Source: an uncultured delta proteobacterium
Lineage (GTDB): Bacteria > Myxococcota_A > Polyangia > Polyangiales > Polyangiaceae
Reading direction: 5' to 3'
Length of the DNA stretch: 64,000 nucleotides
NCBI GenBank assembly: GCA_903892415.1
Contig: CAITIQ010000587.1
Location: 26,335 to 90,334 of the forward strand
The position numbers were made by a program, and so were the translations under genes. Shown one piece after another: positions 9,174 through 17,491 of this stretch. The notes under the pieces are model-generated. The model did no database searches, had not been told where the DNA came from, and worked only from the letters and a program-made list of their open reading frames with translations. The number at the start of each line of letters is the position of its first letter. Positions within the stretch are counted from its first letter, which is position 1.

Positions 9174-10388
9174 CTAACGTGCTACCGCTCGTCGTGGCAG
9201 AAATGTCACGGCGAGCGGTGACAGCAAGCCGAATAGCGACGCGACAACGAACAGGCCCAAGAGCCCACTCCACTTGGTGATGAAGCCGCTGAGCAGTAGC
9301 CCCACCCCGGTGACCAGCGCGAGCAAGCAGGCCTGAACCGAAAAGTCGGTGGCTCGCGCGTCATCGTCTGAGGCCTCCATCATTTGTGCGAATAGCCCGA
9401 CCGTAGCCGCCCCACCAAAGAAGTGCTCGAACGCACTGGCAGCGTAGTAGACGCGCAGGTCCATAGGCACCATGCCGATTTGTACGGGGTGAATCAGTGC
9501 GAGAACGAGGTAGACGAGGATGGCTGCGCCTTGCAGGCCGCCGAGCCAACGGAGCGCCGAGCGTGTGGCAAATCTGCGCACCAAGAGACCTCCGAAGCCG
9601 CCACCGATGATGGCCGCAAGGCCGCCTGTGAAGCCGCGTGAGAGCGCGATGTCAGAAGTGGTGAGGCCTTGTTTGACGAACCAACGGGTCACCATGCCCG
9701 CTGCGAGTGCATCGCCGAACTTGTAGCAACCGAGAAAGAGCAAGAGCCGTCGACTCTCCGAGCGCACGATGAACTTACGGAAGCGTGCGAGGAAGCTGGG
9801 TCCACGATTGGCGGCAGGCTTCGTTGCGCCGCTGGCGCTAGGCTCGCGAAAGGGTAAGACTGGGATCGAGGCCAACGCGATCGAGCTTGCCATCAGGAAG
9901 AAACCTTCGCGATAGCCCATGTGATCGACCATGGCGAGTACGCCGCCTCCACCGATGATCATGCCGGCTCGATAAGCGCCGTATTGAATGCCTGCCCCCG
10001 AGCCGTACTCGCTCGGCGAAAGTACGTCGATCGAAAGGGCGTCGGTGGCCACGTCTTGGACCGCCGAGAACACCGACACCAAGAAAAAGCCGATCAGCAT
10101 CGGCGTGAGCCGCGCCTCGGAGATGTCGAGCAGCCCGACCACGATCAAGGTCGACAGGGTGAGGAGTTGCATCGGCACGATGGCCAACTTGCGCCTGCCA
10201 GGGCCGAGTTTGTCGATCAGCGGCCCGAGTAGAAACTTGAAGGCCCACGGAATCGCCAGCAGGCTCGATAGCCCTGCGATCTCTGGCGGGTGACTGCGAT
10301 TGAGCAAGACCGGGACAGCATGCGAAAAGAAGCCGAAGGGCAAACCCTGTGCAAAGTAGAGGCACGAAAGGATGACGAAGCGGCGCAA
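9174..10388 (-). CDS. MFS transporter, AmpG/acetyl-CoA-transporter-like
   Basis: A 404-residue integral membrane protein with about 12 hydrophobic segments. The opening YFAQGLPFGFFSHAVPVLL and the loop PLIDKLGPGRRK (the MFS DxxGxR/K-type loop after TM2) resemble the AmpG/PAT branch of the major facilitator superfamily. AmpG carries muropeptides into the cytoplasm; whether this protein does so cannot be told from sequence. The start appears to be TTG at 10388. The gene is divergent from folC with only 20 bp between the starts, so the promoters must overlap the coding ends. Confidence 0.85.
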   Translation of the reverse strand: MRRFVILSCLYFAQGLPFGFFSHAVPVLLNRSHPPEIAGLSSLLAIPWAFKFLLGPLIDKLGPGRRKLAIVPMQLLTLSTLIVVGLLDISEARLTPMLIGFFLVSVFSAVQDVATDALSIDVLSPSEYGSGAGIQYGAYRAGMIIGGGGVLAMVDHMGYREGFFLMASSIALASIPVLPFREPSASGATKPAANRGPSFLARFRKFIVRSESRRLLLFLGCYKFGDALAAGMVTRWFVKQGLTTSDIALSRGFTGGLAAIIGGGFGGLLVRRFATRSALRWLGGLQGAAILVYLVLALIHPVQIGMVPMDLRVYYAASAFEHFFGGAATVGLFAQMMEASDDDARATDFSVQACLLALVTGVGLLLSGFITKWSGLLGLFVVASLFGLLSPLAVTFLPRRAVAR

Positions 10389-10408
10389 GCTTTGGCTAGC
10401 CTCTCCGC

Positions 10409-11701
10409 GTGCGCACTGATTTGCAAGCAGCCCTTCTAGCCCGCGGTGGTCGGGGCATGGTTCTCGGTCTCGAGCGCATGCGCTCTGGCTGCGCGACCTT
10501 TGGTCACCCCGAACGAGAGTTTCCGGTCTTTCACGTGGCCGGAACCAATGGCAAAGGCAGTGTTTCTGCGATGATCGAGCGCGCTTTGCGCGCGGCGGGA
10601 AAGCGCACGGGGCTGTTTACGTCTCCCCACCTTTGTCGTTGGAACGAGCGCGTAGCCATCAATGGCGAGCCTATCGAGGATGGGCCGTTCGAGGCGGCGC
10701 TGGATCGCGTGCTCGCGTCGGGCCCAGCCGATTTCACCTTCTTCGAAACGCTCACGTTGGCGGCCTTCTTGGCCTTTCGTGAAGCGAAGGTCGAGGCGCT
10801 GGTACTCGAGGTAGGGCTTGGTGGGCGACTCGATGCAACCAACGTCGTGCCCGAGCCTGCAGCCACCGCCATCACCAGCATCGCCCGCGGCCTCGGGGGG
10901 CGCTATCTCGAACACGAAAAGCTGTTGGGTTCGACCGTTGCCGAGATCGCTGCCGAGAAAGCGGCGATCTTCAAGCCGCGGGTGCCCGCCGTCGTAGGCC
11001 CGTTGGACGAAGCGGCGCTGCAGGTCGCGCGCGCTGCGGCCAAGGCAGTCGATGCTCCGTTGTTCGAGGTGGTCACCGCGCCGAACACGGTCCCCGGCAC
11101 GACAGCGCTCTTGCTCGACCACGAAGGTGTGCTGTTACCCGATGGCACCCGCTGCGAGTTGCGTCCTCGGCTCGTCGGCGAGCACCAACGCTACAACGCG
11201 GCTGTCGCAGCTGGGGTGCTGTACGCCGGGAGGCACGCGTTGCTGATCAGCAATGCGCAGATCGCCGAAGGTGTGGCGAAGGCGGAGTGGCCCGGGCGAA
11301 TGGAGTTGGTTCGTCATCACGGAAGAGACGTCTTGCTCGATGGCGCGCACAACGTCGACGGTGTGCGCGTGCTGCTCGAGGGACTCGAGGCGCTGGCCGT
11401 CAAAGGCCCAAAGGTCCTCCTGTTTGGTGCCCTCGCGGACAAGGCCTTTGAACCGATGTTGCGACTGCTGGCCCCACACTTCGACCGTTGCGTATTCCTC
11501 GCGCCAGAGGGCCGGCCCGCTGCCCCGCTAGCTGAGCTCTCGGCGATTGCGCCAGGCGAACACGCAGACAGCGCAGCTCATGCTCTCGCACTCGCCACGC
11601 GCGACGGCGCCTTCGTCGTCGCTGCTGGGTCGATCTACATGATTGGAGCGCTTCGCGCGGAGCTGTTTGGTCTACAGCGAGATCCAGTGCTCGGCTTGTG
11701 A
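10409..11701 (+). CDS. folC: Bifunctional dihydrofolate synthase / folylpolyglutamate synthase
   Basis: 430 residues with a GTG start. It catalyses ATP-dependent ligation of glutamate to dihydropteroate and to folates, in the cytoplasm. The Mur-ligase-type P-loop VAGTNGKGSV (around 43-52), the SPHL motif after it (GLFTSPHLCRWNERV), LEVGLGGRLDATN, and the C-terminal DGAHNVDGV match FolC. Length is normal for the family. It may be transcribed alone; the next gene is convergent, 3 bp beyond the stop. Confidence 0.95.
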   Translation: MRTDLQAALLARGGRGMVLGLERMRSGCATFGHPEREFPVFHVAGTNGKGSVSAMIERALRAAGKRTGLFTSPHLCRWNERVAINGEPIEDGPFEAALDRVLASGPADFTFFETLTLAAFLAFREAKVEALVLEVGLGGRLDATNVVPEPAATAITSIARGLGGRYLEHEKLLGSTVAEIAAEKAAIFKPRVPAVVGPLDEAALQVARAAAKAVDAPLFEVVTAPNTVPGTTALLLDHEGVLLPDGTRCELRPRLVGEHQRYNAAVAAGVLYAGRHALLISNAQIAEGVAKAEWPGRMELVRHHGRDVLLDGAHNVDGVRVLLEGLEALAVKGPKVLLFGALADKAFEPMLRLLAPHFDRCVFLAPEGRPAAPLAELSAIAPGEHADSAAHALALATRDGAFVVAAGSIYMIGALRAELFGLQRDPVLGL

Positions 11702-11704
11702 GAG

Positions 11705-12697
11705 CTAGTTCGTGGGCAGCTGATCGCAGACCTGCTCGAGGCTCGCAATCGCACGTAGCCAGGCTTCTTTCGACAGGGCGCTGGGCGTGGCTCGCAACTC
11801 CGTCAGCACGATCTCGCTGTCTGCTCCAGCGCTGAGAGCATGGAAGGCGGCTTCAAGCTCCATAAGGTCGGCGGTCGCGCTCAGCTTAGGTGAGCGGCGA
11901 GCTTGAAGCCGGTCTGCTCGCAGTTGGTGCCACTCGCGCGCGGCGCTCCGACTGCGCTCGAAGCGTTGGCCCGAAAGGAACAGCGGCACAAGCAGCGGGC
12001 GCTCGATTTGAGTCAACGACGGGCACGGCTTGAGCGTTGCCTCCAGCTCGATCGCCGCCGAGTCAAGCCCTTGTCGTCCACGAATGCAACCGAGCGCTCG
12101 CAGCAGCAGGAAGTCGTTCTCTCGACGCTCAATCGACCACAAGTTACCGCCTGTCTCAATGCTCGTGGTGCGCGTGCCATGTGGTTGCAGGCCGAGAAGT
12201 AGCTCTTGCCCTCGGCCGTCGCTAAGCAGCAGGTCAGGCAACCCGTCGCTGGTGATGTCGCGTGGGAAGGAGATGGTCCCTCCGCCTTCCTCTGCCAAGG
12301 AACGAACGAACTCAGTGGGTTGCGGGGTATCCAACTCTCGCAATGGGCCTAGCGCCACGATGACGCCGTGCTCGCTCGCGACTCGTACGGCGGTGGTCTT
12401 GTGGCCGAGCGAGTTGCGCCCCTCGAACGAAAGCACCCTGTACCTCTCGCCGCCTGCATCCTTCACTTCGAAGCTCCCGGTTTGTTCGAGCGCTAGACCC
12501 TGAACCTCGGCTGCGATCTGTTGAAGGTTTGCCTGTAGGTCCGCCTTCTCTAGGTAAAGTCGGAGGCTGGGCCCGCCGCTCTGGCCCCAAGGCGAGACCG
12601 AAGGAGAAGGGCACGCCGCCAATAGGGAAGGGGCCAGCCAAGCAAGACTTCGCGCCACAAGACGAAGGCCCGCCCGAAGTGGTAACGTGCCCACCAC
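11705..12697 (-). CDS. Lipoprotein with FG-GAP-like Ca-binding motif
   Basis: About 330 residues from a GTG at 12697; GTGs at 12694 and 12658 are alternatives. The N-terminus reads LAWLAPSLLAACPSPS, a lipoprotein signal with Cys at about residue 29. The motif DITSDGLPDLLLSDGRG resembles the DxxxDGxxDLL element of FG-GAP/VCBS repeats, preceded by segments of beta character (VIVALGPLREL). The C-terminal 120 residues are helical (REWHQLRADRLQARR). A longer upstream frame exists but overlaps the divergent dehydrogenase gene and lacks a signal peptide at its start. With this start, the two divergent genes are separated by a single base. Function unknown. Confidence 0.75.
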   Translation of the reverse strand: MVGTLPLRAGLRLVARSLAWLAPSLLAACPSPSVSPWGQSGGPSLRLYLEKADLQANLQQIAAEVQGLALEQTGSFEVKDAGGERYRVLSFEGRNSLGHKTTAVRVASEHGVIVALGPLRELDTPQPTEFVRSLAEEGGGTISFPRDITSDGLPDLLLSDGRGQELLLGLQPHGTRTTSIETGGNLWSIERRENDFLLLRALGCIRGRQGLDSAAIELEATLKPCPSLTQIERPLLVPLFLSGQRFERSRSAAREWHQLRADRLQARRSPKLSATADLMELEAAFHALSAGADSEIVLTELRATPSALSKEAWLRAIASLEQVCDQLPTN

Positions 12698-12698
12698 G

Positions 12699-13907
12699 AT
12701 GCGCCTTTTGATTGCCGATGCTATCGACACGCAACCTCTCGAAGAGCTCAGACTGCTGGGGATTGAGATTGTCTCCGACCCTACGCTGACACGTGACTCG
12801 CTTCCGCAAGCTCTAGCAGGAGTCGGCATTCTTGTCGTTCGGCGCACCGAAGTGACCAAGGAAGCTCTCGAGGGTGCGCGGGAACTCAATCTGATCGTTC
12901 GCGCCGGCAGCGGTACCGGCAACATCGACGTTGAGGCGGCGAGCGCCCGCGGTATCTACGTAGCGAATTGTCCGAACAAGAACGCGGCAGCGGTTTCCGA
13001 GCTGGTGATGGGCCTCGCGCTCGCGCTCGACAGGCGTCTCGTCGATGCGCACAACTCGCTCAAGAATGGTCGTTGGGAGCGCGGCGAGTACGGCAGTGAA
13101 CACGGCCTTTTGGGTCGTCACATCGGTATCGCTGGCCTAGGTGCGACGGGGAGGGAAGTGCTGCAGAGGGCGCGCGCCTTCGGAATGCGACCGCACGTCA
13201 TGAGTCGAGCCATGACCGCTCAAAAAGCACAGCGCTTGGACGTCGCCTTCGCGCCGACTCTCGAGCACCTGGCGTCGGTTAGCGACGTTTTTACAGTGCA
13301 TTTGCCGCTCACTCCGAGCTCGCGAGGCCTGGTGTCTCGCACCGTGCTCGAGGCGCTCCCGAAAGGGGCCATCGTGATCAACACGTCGCATGCAGCGCTG
13401 ATGGATCTCGACGCCCTCGCCGAGATTGCACCGCGCAAAGGGCTGCGTGTCGGACTGGACGTTCACGCGGGGGAGCCGCGCGAGCCCAGCTCTAAGTTCG
13501 ACTCCCGCTTTGCGAACATGCCGAATTTCTTGTGTACGCCTCACATCGGTGGAGCCAGCCGTCAGGCGCAACGAGCCATCGCTGAGGAGGTAACGCGCGT
13601 AGTGCGTTGCTTCTTAACGGAGGAGAACGTGCCCAACGTGGTCAACGTTTGCGCCACGAGTCCGGCGCGCTTCGTCGTGGTTTTACGCCAACTGGACAAA
13701 GTGGGAGCCCTGGCGAATACGCTGGCCGTGCTCAAGCGGCACGGCATCAACATCGAGGAGATCTCCAACACCGTTTTTGACGGCGCGCGCGCCACCTGCA
13801 CCAAGCTGCGAGTTTCAGGGCGCCCCACTGATTCCTGTCTCAAAGAAATCGCCGCCTTCGGAGAGACCTTGCACGTCGACATCATTCAGATGCCGAACCG
13901 AGCTTGA
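12699..13907 (+). CDS. D-isomer 2-hydroxyacid dehydrogenase, SerA-like, with C-terminal ACT domain
   Basis: 402 residues from the ATG at 12699. The domain order is that of D-3-phosphoglycerate dehydrogenase: substrate domain, NAD-binding insertion with IGIAGLGATG (142-151), LTPHI-type catalytic His (TPHIGG, His282), acid Glu259 in HAGEP, and a regulatory ACT domain (residues ~323-400, LDKVGALANTLAVL, INIEEIS). Phosphoglycerate dehydrogenase makes 3-phosphohydroxypyruvate for serine synthesis. Oddly, the position of the substrate-binding catalytic Arg (Arg240 in E. coli SerA, SRG) reads INTSHAALMD here, with His231. The family call is secure; classical serine-pathway activity is not. Confidence 0.88.
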   Translation: MRLLIADAIDTQPLEELRLLGIEIVSDPTLTRDSLPQALAGVGILVVRRTEVTKEALEGARELNLIVRAGSGTGNIDVEAASARGIYVANCPNKNAAAVSELVMGLALALDRRLVDAHNSLKNGRWERGEYGSEHGLLGRHIGIAGLGATGREVLQRARAFGMRPHVMSRAMTAQKAQRLDVAFAPTLEHLASVSDVFTVHLPLTPSSRGLVSRTVLEALPKGAIVINTSHAALMDLDALAEIAPRKGLRVGLDVHAGEPREPSSKFDSRFANMPNFLCTPHIGGASRQAQRAIAEEVTRVVRCFLTEENVPNVVNVCATSPARFVVVLRQLDKVGALANTLAVLKRHGINIEEISNTVFDGARATCTKLRVSGRPTDSCLKEIAAFGETLHVDIIQMPNRA

Positions 13908-13917
13908 TCTCTCCGCG

Positions 13918-13943
13918 GAAGGCTCCTGCTTGAAGGAGCCTTC
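13918..13943 (+). terminator. Candidate intrinsic terminator after SerA-like gene
   Basis: A perfect 9-bp stem (GAAGGCTCC at 13918-13926, GGAGCCTTC at 13935-13943) with an 8-base loop lies 10 bp after the stop codon and is followed by GGCCGTTTCT. The T-run is short, so termination is probable but not certain. Confidence 0.6.
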
Positions 13944-14055
13944 GGCCGTTTCTAGGTGAGGTCCTCGCGTCATCCTGGAACTGAGTCAACTTGCCAGCTC
14001 GCTGCTTGCGTCCCGTGGGCGGCCTGGAACTGTTCTCCTGCGTGATGGCTCTAGA

Positions 14056-14145
14056 CGAGGGTTGCAGACCCTCGCCTCTTGGACTAGGGTCCGCCGGAAT
14101 TCTGGTGGATCCGCAAGCCGGGTTCCCGTTTGGGTCCGGCTTTTT
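14056..14145 (+). promoter_or_regulatory. Leader hairpins upstream of the rimP-nusA-infB operon
   Basis: Two hairpins lie in the ~290-bp leader. The first is a 7-bp stem with a 5-base loop (CGAGGGT 14056-14062, ACCCTCG 14068-14074). The second has arms AAGCCGG (14115-14121) and CCGGCTT (14136-14142) with an inner CCC/GGG pairing and ends in TTTTT (14141-14145), the form of an intrinsic terminator. It sits 53 bp before the rimP ATG. Known nusA operons are often autoregulated by leader attenuation; applying that here is inference. No tRNA cloverleaf was found in the leader. Confidence 0.45.
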
Positions 14146-14197
14146 GCATTTCTGCGCTGGAATCCCTGTTTGCGTTGCTGTTCTCTCGTCACTTCAA

Positions 14198-14896
14198 ATG
14201 CCCACCCCCTCCACGAAAAACCAAAAAGCAGACCCGACGCTTGAACGCGTCGCGGGAATGGTTTTGCCGCTGTGTGAGTCGCGTGGGCTGTTGTTGGTGA
14301 ACGTAAACTGGGCGGCCGACCGTTCGGGGCGCATTTTGCGCGTGACGATCGAGCCCAAGTCGGCGCTGGGAAGTTCAGCGATGTCCGGTCCAGACGTCAG
14401 CGTTTCGCTTGAAGAGTGCGCGTGGCTGAGTCGCTCCTTGTCCGAGCTCTTGGATAGCAGTGAAGACTTCTTGCCGGAGGCCTATCACCTCGAGGTCGGC
14501 TCGCCCGGCGTTGAACGCGAGCTGTGCACGGAGTCGGACTTTCGCCGGTTTTGTGGCCGCGTGGCAAAGGTCAAGCTGTCGCGACCAGTGGCGGACGGGC
14601 AGCGTGTCTTGCGTGGCACCATCGTCTCGGTGGAGCCAGGCGGACCGATCATCATGCTCGTGGACGGCAAAGAGCAGCGCTTCGAGTTGGCCGCCGTGAA
14701 TCTTGCCAACCTCGTTTACGAGCTACCGAAGGCAGCTCTAGCGGCTGCCGAGCCGGTAAAGAAAGCGCCAAAGCACTCCGCCGCCAAGAGCGGTAAGCGG
14801 AACGGCTCGCCCAGCAAGGCTTCCGGAGTCTCTCCACGAGGCGAGCCGGCGAGGTCAACTTCCACGATGTCTCCAAGCGAGAAGAATCAATCCTAG
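14198..14896 (+). CDS. rimP: Ribosome maturation factor RimP
   Basis: 232 residues from the ATG at 14198; the frame is open further upstream, but that part is unlike RimP. RimP assists 30S subunit maturation. Recognisable features are the N-terminal LLVNVNW strand, LRVTIEP, the EECAWLSRSLSELLD helix, and the signature YHLEVGSPGVERELCTESDFRRF cut by family motifs (LEVGSPGVER and LxxxxDFxRF). A 40-residue Lys/Ser-rich tail (KKAPKHSAAKSGKRN) extends beyond the usual end. It is the first gene of the nusA-infB operon, 11 bp before nusA. Confidence 0.93.
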   Translation: MPTPSTKNQKADPTLERVAGMVLPLCESRGLLLVNVNWAADRSGRILRVTIEPKSALGSSAMSGPDVSVSLEECAWLSRSLSELLDSSEDFLPEAYHLEVGSPGVERELCTESDFRRFCGRVAKVKLSRPVADGQRVLRGTIVSVEPGGPIIMLVDGKEQRFELAAVNLANLVYELPKAALAAAEPVKKAPKHSAAKSGKRNGSPSKASGVSPRGEPARSTSTMSPSEKNQS

Positions 14897-14907
14897 AGGA
14901 GAGAGTC

Positions 14908-16539
14908 ATGAAAGGGGTTTCGTCGATGAGCTCGGAAGGGCTAGACAGCACAATCGAACAGGTCGCCAAAGAAAAGGGGATCGAGAAGCGAGTGCTGGTC
15001 GAGACGATGGAGGCTGCAATTCTCAAGGCAGCCCAGAGCGTCTTTGGTCCCACGCGGGAGCTTGAGGCACGCTACAACCCGGACATCGGTCAAGTCGACC
15101 TGTTCCAATACATGACAGTGGTTGAAGAGGTGGTTGAGCCGGAGCGGCAAATTTCGGTCGCTGAGGTCTCACGGCGCAAGCTTGACGCCGAGCTCGGTGA
15201 GGAACTCGGGTTCCAGGTTTTCTGGCGCCCCGAAGATGCGGTTCGCGCTCGCGAGCAGGACCGTGAGTACGGTGACTTGCTCAAGTTGAAGCAGGGCCGG
15301 ACCACCTTTGGTCGGATCGCAGCACAGAATGCCAAGCAAGTTTTGCTGCAACGCATGCGGGATGCCGAGCGCGACCTGATCTTCGACGAGTACAAGGACA
15401 AGAAGGGCGAGCTCATCCGAGGCATCGTTCGTCGCTTCGAGAAGGGCAACAACATCCTCGTCGATATCGGTCGCACCGAGGGCATCCTGCCGTTCAAGGA
15501 GCAGACTCCGCGTGAGACGTATCGTCCCGGCGATCGCATTGTCGCCTACGTGAAGGACATCGACCGCGAGGCGCGTGGTCCACAGGTCATTCTCTCGCGC
15601 TCGGATCCGCGGCTGGTGGAGAAGCTCTTCGAGGCTGAAGTCCCCGAGATCTACGAAGGCATCGTTCGCATCGTTGCCGTCGCGCGTGAGCCAGGCGCAC
15701 GCAGCAAGATCGCGGTCACGTCACGTGACACGGATGTGGATCCGGTCGGGGCGTGCGTCGGTATGAAGGGCGCCCGCGTGCAGGCCGTGGTGCAGGAGCT
15801 TCGTGGCGAGAAGATCGACATCGTGCCGTTCGATCGGGATCCGGCTCGCTACGTTATCGCAGCCATTCAACCCGCCGAGGTGCACAAGGTCATCGTGGAC
15901 GAGTCGGACGGCCGGATGGAACTCGTCGTCCCCGACGAGAAGCTCTCTTTGGCGATCGGTCGCAAGGGCCAGAACGTGCGTCTCGCTGCACAACTTACCC
16001 AGTGGAAGTTGAACATCTACAGCGAATCGAAGTTCCGCCAAATGGAGGAAGACGCGATCGGCGCCCTCTCGCAGATGGAAGAGGTCAACGACTCACTGGC
16101 CAAGGCGCTCTACCGTCAGGGCTTCCGTGCTCTCGAAGAGATCTCTGAGGCCTCGGTCGAGGAGCTCGTCTCGATTCAAGGGCTTGGCAGTCCCGAAGCA
16201 GCGGAGCGTTTGCGCAAAGAAGCTGACGCGACGTTGGAGCGAATTCGCATCAATCGGCTCAGCGAGCTTGGCTCGCGGGTCGAGCCCCCGACTGAACGCG
16301 AGCGGCTCCTGCTGATCAAGGGTGTCGGCGAGCGAACTGTTTCGCAGCTCGAAGAGGCTGGATACAAGTCGATCGGTGAATTCTTGCGCGAGGATGAGGA
16401 CCGTCTGGCGATTCGCAGCGGGCTTCGCATTGCCAAGGTGCGCACCCTTCGCGTGGCTGCTCGCGAGTTCCTAACCAACGAAAAGCAGATGCTTGCGGAC
16501 GCTCGAAAAACGGCCGGTAACGCAGGAGCTGAAAACTAA
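14908..16539 (+). CDS. nusA: Transcription termination/antitermination factor NusA
   Basis: 543 residues; AGGAGAGAG precedes the ATG at 14908. NusA binds RNA polymerase and modulates pausing, termination and antitermination. Order of domains: N-terminal polymerase-binding domain (1-~160, with FGRIAAQNAKQVLLQRMRDAE), S1 domain (~165-235, GIVRRFEKGNNILVDIG), KH1/KH2 (~245-390, VGACVGMKGARVQAVV and LAIGRKGQNVRLAAQL), then helix-hairpin-helix repeats (LVSIQGLGSPEAAERLR, LLLIKGVGERTVSQLEE). The acidic-repeat-like C-terminus is comparable with E. coli. All key motifs are present. Confidence 0.97.
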   Translation: MKGVSSMSSEGLDSTIEQVAKEKGIEKRVLVETMEAAILKAAQSVFGPTRELEARYNPDIGQVDLFQYMTVVEEVVEPERQISVAEVSRRKLDAELGEELGFQVFWRPEDAVRAREQDREYGDLLKLKQGRTTFGRIAAQNAKQVLLQRMRDAERDLIFDEYKDKKGELIRGIVRRFEKGNNILVDIGRTEGILPFKEQTPRETYRPGDRIVAYVKDIDREARGPQVILSRSDPRLVEKLFEAEVPEIYEGIVRIVAVAREPGARSKIAVTSRDTDVDPVGACVGMKGARVQAVVQELRGEKIDIVPFDRDPARYVIAAIQPAEVHKVIVDESDGRMELVVPDEKLSLAIGRKGQNVRLAAQLTQWKLNIYSESKFRQMEEDAIGALSQMEEVNDSLAKALYRQGFRALEEISEASVEELVSIQGLGSPEAAERLRKEADATLERIRINRLSELGSRVEPPTERERLLLIKGVGERTVSQLEEAGYKSIGEFLREDEDRLAIRSGLRIAKVRTLRVAAREFLTNEKQMLADARKTAGNAGAEN

Positions 16540-16541
16540 AC

Positions 16542-17486
16542 GTGGCTGCCCGCGCTCTTTCCACGCCCTCGCGAGTCGCTCGCGAGGGGCAGCCAGCGAG
16601 GCCCAGTGGCTCGCCGGCTCCGTCGCTTGCGGCACAGCCGCAGAGCGATGGCGTGGTTTCGCGCGCGGATCGACGCTCCAACACGAACTCGAAGGGGCGC
16701 CGCTCTTGCGTCGGTTGCAACGCAGGGGCATCACTGGATGATGTTCGCACCGCCGATGCAAGGCTCGCTGATGTGGACGTTGCATCCGCTCCGATCGTTC
16801 GCCTGTTGATCGGTCCAAACAACGAGATCGTTGTGGACTCGGGAGACGGCACGTTCGGTCGGGGTGCGCACGTTCACGCTTCGCCCGCCTGCTTGCAGAG
16901 AGCCGTGAAAGCCGGCTTGCCCAAGGTTGTGCGCGGCGCACCGATGATGAGCGGCGCGCCGCTTTCTGCTTCGGTCCTCGCTGGCGCAATTGCTGAGGCC
17001 TACGACCGACGGCTCGAGGGCTTGTTGTCCGCAGCCAAGCGGGCGCGCAAAGTTCAGGTTGGCTCAGACGCTGCTTGCGCGAGTTTGCGCGCCGGTGAGG
17101 CCAGTCTGGTGCTCGTGGCGGTTGACGCCGCCGCCGCCGCCGAGCGCACGGAGGTGCGCGCTGCCATTCGAGAGGGCGCTGGCATCGCCTGGGGTACGAA
17201 GGCGCGCCTCGGTGCGCTGCTTCGGCCCGCACTCGAAGATTCAGCCCCGGAAGTTGGGGTTGTGGCCATTACTGATACTCGGATTGCAGCTGCAATCCGT
17301 GAAACGCGCACCGTCATTGATTCGGTGGCGCAAACTCCCCGAGGTCCGCAAAGACACGGGGAATTCCGTCAAGATTCTCCCGCCATTCGGCACGCATCGA
17401 TTCTTAACGAGGGTACTGCTACTCTGTCGCCCCCCGCCCTTCCCGGGTCGGGTACCGAAGAGCCGCCCCTCGGTTCCGCGGAGTGA
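16542..17486 (+). CDS. ylxR: YlxR-type RNA-binding protein fused to an L7Ae-like domain
   Basis: 314 residues with a GTG start 2 bp after the nusA stop. Residues ~52-140 are a YlxR (DUF448) domain: the RRSCVGC motif (Cys56, Cys59), LLIGPNNEIVVD, and GRGAHVHASPACLQRAVK. Residues ~155-260 resemble ribosomal protein L7Ae (LLSAAKRARKVQVGSDA, ASLVLVAVDAAAAAERTEV). In Bacillus, YlxR and the L7Ae-family YlxQ are separate genes in the same operon position, so this is a gene fusion. Both are small RNA-binding proteins linked to translation. The first 50 residues and the last 50 are low complexity. It overlaps the region just before the infB start. Confidence 0.88.
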   Translation: MAARALSTPSRVAREGQPARPSGSPAPSLAAQPQSDGVVSRADRRSNTNSKGRRSCVGCNAGASLDDVRTADARLADVDVASAPIVRLLIGPNNEIVVDSGDGTFGRGAHVHASPACLQRAVKAGLPKVVRGAPMMSGAPLSASVLAGAIAEAYDRRLEGLLSAAKRARKVQVGSDAACASLRAGEASLVLVAVDAAAAAERTEVRAAIREGAGIAWGTKARLGALLRPALEDSAPEVGVVAITDTRIAAAIRETRTVIDSVAQTPRGPQRHGEFRQDSPAIRHASILNEGTATLSPPALPGSGTEEPPLGSAE

Positions 17487-17491
17487 AGCGC

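Noticed and set aside
14041..14150. tRNA gene in the rimP leader, as in some nusA operons
   Set aside because: GGTTC-like bases occur but no acceptor stem, anticodon stem or T-loop can be folded together.
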